This document shows, piece by piece, positions 50,971 through 52,771 of a DNA stretch of 52,771 nt. The DNA comes from Janthinobacterium sp. UMAB-56 (lineage in GTDB: Bacteria > Pseudomonadota > Gammaproteobacteria > Burkholderiales > Burkholderiaceae_D). Location of the stretch: positions 104,026 to 156,796 of the forward strand of contig NZ_LT607654.1 in NCBI RefSeq assembly GCF_900095265.1, in the 5' to 3' direction. Made by a program: the position numbers and the translations under genes. How positions within the stretch are numbered: position 1 is the stretch's first letter; every line of letters begins with the position of its first letter. The notes under the pieces are model-generated. The model did not search any database and was not told the origin of the DNA. It saw only the letters and a list, made by a program, of their open reading frames with translations.

Positions 50971-51192
50971 TCAGCGTGACGGAAGCCCATCGGCAAGGCT
51001 CCAGCCCACGGATAACGCCAGTTGCTGCGCCTCGCGTTCATTGCTGCAATCGTCGTAATCGCAGGTGTCCGCATACGCGCCGCATGCCTGGTTCTGGCTG
51101 ACGTAGGAACCGACCCAGCGACCATCGCGGCGCTGGCTGGCCGTCGCGCTGATGGTAAAACCTTTGTGGATGGTGGGGTTTTCAAAAGACAT
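50971..51192 (-). CDS. Small protein of unknown function
   Basis: A 73-residue protein, MSFENPTIHKGFTISATASQRRDGRWVGSY, then CGAYADTCDYDDCSNEREAQQLALSVG. Three cysteines are close together. It looks like a small beta-strand plus helix protein. GGAGGAAAT precedes the ATG at 51192, a strong site; a longer frame up to 51339 is not credible. No family recognised. Confidence 0.66.
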   Translation of the reverse strand: MSFENPTIHKGFTISATASQRRDGRWVGSYVSQNQACGAYADTCDYDDCSNEREAQQLALSVGWSLADGLPSR

Positions 51193-51337
51193 ATTTCCTC
51201 CAATGCAAGAAACGTCAGCCAACTGACTGGGTTCCACTGTGCGCCACCTGCCGCTCGCAGTCTGTACGTTTGACCACACACAGGAAATACACACGCGCCG
51301 GCCCTCGCCGTGCCTGGTAATCGGGTATGATTTTGCC

Positions 51338-52057
51338 ATGTGTGGACGATTCGATCAAAATGACACGGCGCGCGTGCTGGCGTCGTCTTTCGGCTGGACC
51401 GACGCCGTGTTCGACAGCGAGGCCGAGCCGCACCTGAACGTCTCGCCCGGTACTTACCGGCCCGTACTGCATATTCAGGATGGCCAGCGCAGGGTCGACG
51501 ATGTCTACTGGGGCTACCGCCCCGCCTGGGCCGCGCAAGCCGTGGCCGTGCCCGGCAAGAAAAAAATTCCCATCGCCATCAATGCGCGTCTGGAAAAACT
51601 TGCCGGCGCCTACTGGAAGCCCTTGCTGCGCGCGGGGCGCGGCATCGTCTGCGTCTCCGGCTGGTATGAATGGACGGGGGAAACAGGCAGCAAGCGGCCG
51701 TGGCACATCCACCGCCGTGACCGCGCGCCCCTGTTCCTGCTGGCGCTGGCCCAGTTCGGGCCGTACAAGCACAGCCGCGAGGAAGCAGGCTTCGTGCTGG
51801 TGACAGCCGACAGCCTGGGCGGCATGGTCGATATCCACGACCGCCGCCCCGTGGCCGTCAGCCGGGAAGACGCACAACGCTGGCTGGACCCCACGCTCAG
51901 TGCCGAGCATGCGCTGCACCTGGCGCGCAGCTGCCTGCTCGACGTGGAACTTTTCGAATGGCATGCCGTGGATAATCCCCTCGTGCCCTCCGCCAGGGCC
52001 AAGGCGCCGCCGGCAGCGGCACCGGCGCAAGCCACATTCGACTGGGGCAGCGACTGA
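51338..52057 (+). CDS. SRAP (HMCES/YedK) family SOS-associated peptidase
   Basis: A 239-residue SRAP protein that crosslinks to abasic sites in single-stranded DNA. The catalytic Cys2 follows the initiator Met (MCGRF), so Met must be removed. Asn82 (INAR), Glu111 (GWYEW) and His167 (DIHDRRP) complete the active site. Length and motif order agree with E. coli YedK. ATG 51338 begins with that Cys2; longer frames are excluded because Cys2 must be exposed. It converges on the DUF418 gene with one base between stops. Confidence 0.94.
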   Translation: MCGRFDQNDTARVLASSFGWTDAVFDSEAEPHLNVSPGTYRPVLHIQDGQRRVDDVYWGYRPAWAAQAVAVPGKKKIPIAINARLEKLAGAYWKPLLRAGRGIVCVSGWYEWTGETGSKRPWHIHRRDRAPLFLLALAQFGPYKHSREEAGFVLVTADSLGGMVDIHDRRPVAVSREDAQRWLDPTLSAEHALHLARSCLLDVELFEWHAVDNPLVPSARAKAPPAAAPAQATFDWGSD

Positions 52058-52058
52058 T

Positions 52059-52771
52059 TCAGGCCGGCAACCGTGCCAGCCGGCGCCATAAGGCCTCCAT
52101 CGGTCCCTGGCGGAAATAGCGCAGCCAGTAGCGACTCAGCAACACCTGGCCCGCCATGCACAATAGGGCCAGCCCCAGCATCTCGGCGGGACGCAAACGC
52201 GCGCCCCAACCCAGGCCCGGTCCCTGCAGCAGCCAGGTGCCGATCAGCGATTGCAGCAAATAGTTGCTCAGCGCCATGCGTCCCACGGGCGCCAGCCATG
52301 ACCCGAGCCAGCGCAGCATGAAGGGAGAGGCCAGCATCAGCGCGGCCACATAGCCGGCCGCCAGCACCGGGCCGCCGGCGAACAGCGCCACTTCGAACAA
52401 GGCCGTATCGAACACGCTTTGATACGGATCAGCCACCTGCCACGCGATGGCGCCCGCCGCCAGCAGGTTGAATGGCAAGCCCACGCCCAGTCCCACGGCA
52501 CGCACGCGGCGCCACAGGTGCTGGTGGCGCTGCGGCTGCGTCAACCAGCCACAACGCACGGACAAGATGCCCAGCAGGAACAACACGATGATATGCGGCA
52601 GCATGACAGCCGCGTACAGCAAGGAGACGAGGAAATCGTTGGCCCGCAGCTTGGCCACGGCCCACGCGCCGCCTTGCGTGTAGATGGCGTAACGTTCCGC
52701 AAAGCCTTGCAGATCGCGCGCGATGTCCGGCGCGCCGCCCTGCTGGCCCACGGGAATCAACAGGCACATGA
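52059..52771 (-). CDS. DUF418 family membrane protein, C-terminal part
   Basis: The frame is open from the right edge; 236 residues of the C-terminal part are visible and the start is outside the window. It has about six membrane spans. WLAPVGRMALSNYLLQSLIGTWLLQGPG is the DUF418 (YeiB-like) signature, together with LRPAEMLGLALLCMAGQVLLSRYWLRYFRQGPMEALWR. YeiB proteins are inner-membrane proteins of unknown function. The C-terminus is complete. Confidence 0.85.
   Translation of the reverse strand, partial: MCLLIPVGQQGGAPDIARDLQGFAERYAIYTQGGAWAVAKLRANDFLVSLLYAAVMLPHIIVLFLLGILSVRCGWLTQPQRHQHLWRRVRAVGLGVGLPFNLLAAGAIAWQVADPYQSVFDTALFEVALFAGGPVLAAGYVAALMLASPFMLRWLGSWLAPVGRMALSNYLLQSLIGTWLLQGPGLGWGARLRPAEMLGLALLCMAGQVLLSRYWLRYFRQGPMEALWRRLARLPA

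Noticed and set aside
1..52771. tRNA, rRNA, CRISPR, transposase or phage genes
   Set aside because: I looked for conserved tRNA arms, repeat-spacer patterns and transposase motifs by eye and found none; a tRNAscan or IS search would be decisive.

Overview
The window is GC-rich chromosomal DNA of a betaproteobacterium. Its protein set (DUF4936, NRDE, DUF2798, YciB-BolA-parvulin run, DUF3334, large MHS symporter) points to the Oxalobacteraceae, near Janthinobacterium, Massilia or Duganella. That placement comes from remembered family resemblance, not a search. There are 58 protein genes, the first and last cut by the window edges. I saw no rRNA, tRNA, CRISPR array, insertion sequence or phage.

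Layout. 1-946: a DUF4936 gene overlapping an NRDE gene. 1033-8285: a sugar operon (LacI regulator, FGGY kinase, transaldolase, ribose-type ABC transporter) with a 32-bp perfect palindrome before the regulator. 8302-18665: fatty-acid and small-molecule metabolism (thiolase, FadB-type protein, MDR oxidoreductase, MHS symporter, LysR) and a lipoprotein alpha/beta hydrolase that has lost its catalytic Ser and His. 18666-23788: a compact chemosensory operon (soluble PAS-PAS receptor, CheR, CheD, a protein with three CheW domains) with a perfect FNR-type box upstream. 23802-25454: an acyl-CoA ligase. 25689-30352: redox and protein-quality genes (SelO, MsrB, YciB, BolA, two tandem parvulins). 30535-35429: AlkD-like repair protein, TetR plus DAPG-hydrolase-like pair, SnoaL-GNAT fusion, zinc metallopeptidase, solute-binding protein. 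34665-37425: that solute-binding protein is translationally coupled to nadA-nadC. 37563-39161: ABC-F protein YbiT. 39383-47402: mostly unknown or secreted proteins, DUF3334 (CheC-like), a soluble histidine kinase and DUF6138. 47490-52771: esterase, UppP, MntP, small unknowns (one behind a second perfect FNR-type box), SRAP and a truncated DUF418 protein.

How parts work together. The sugar operon imports a sugar and feeds it through a kinase to the pentose phosphate pathway. Three beta-oxidation genes in separate places (thiolase, FadB-type, acyl-CoA ligase) carry the same 12-bp motif 60-85 bases upstream of their starts, which suggests one regulon. The strongest candidate for an undescribed system is the 19-24 kb chemosensory module: receptor, both receptor-modifying enzymes and a triple scaffold but no kinase of its own, apparently under oxygen control. 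CheC-like DUF3334 and an orphan kinase lie about 17 kb away.
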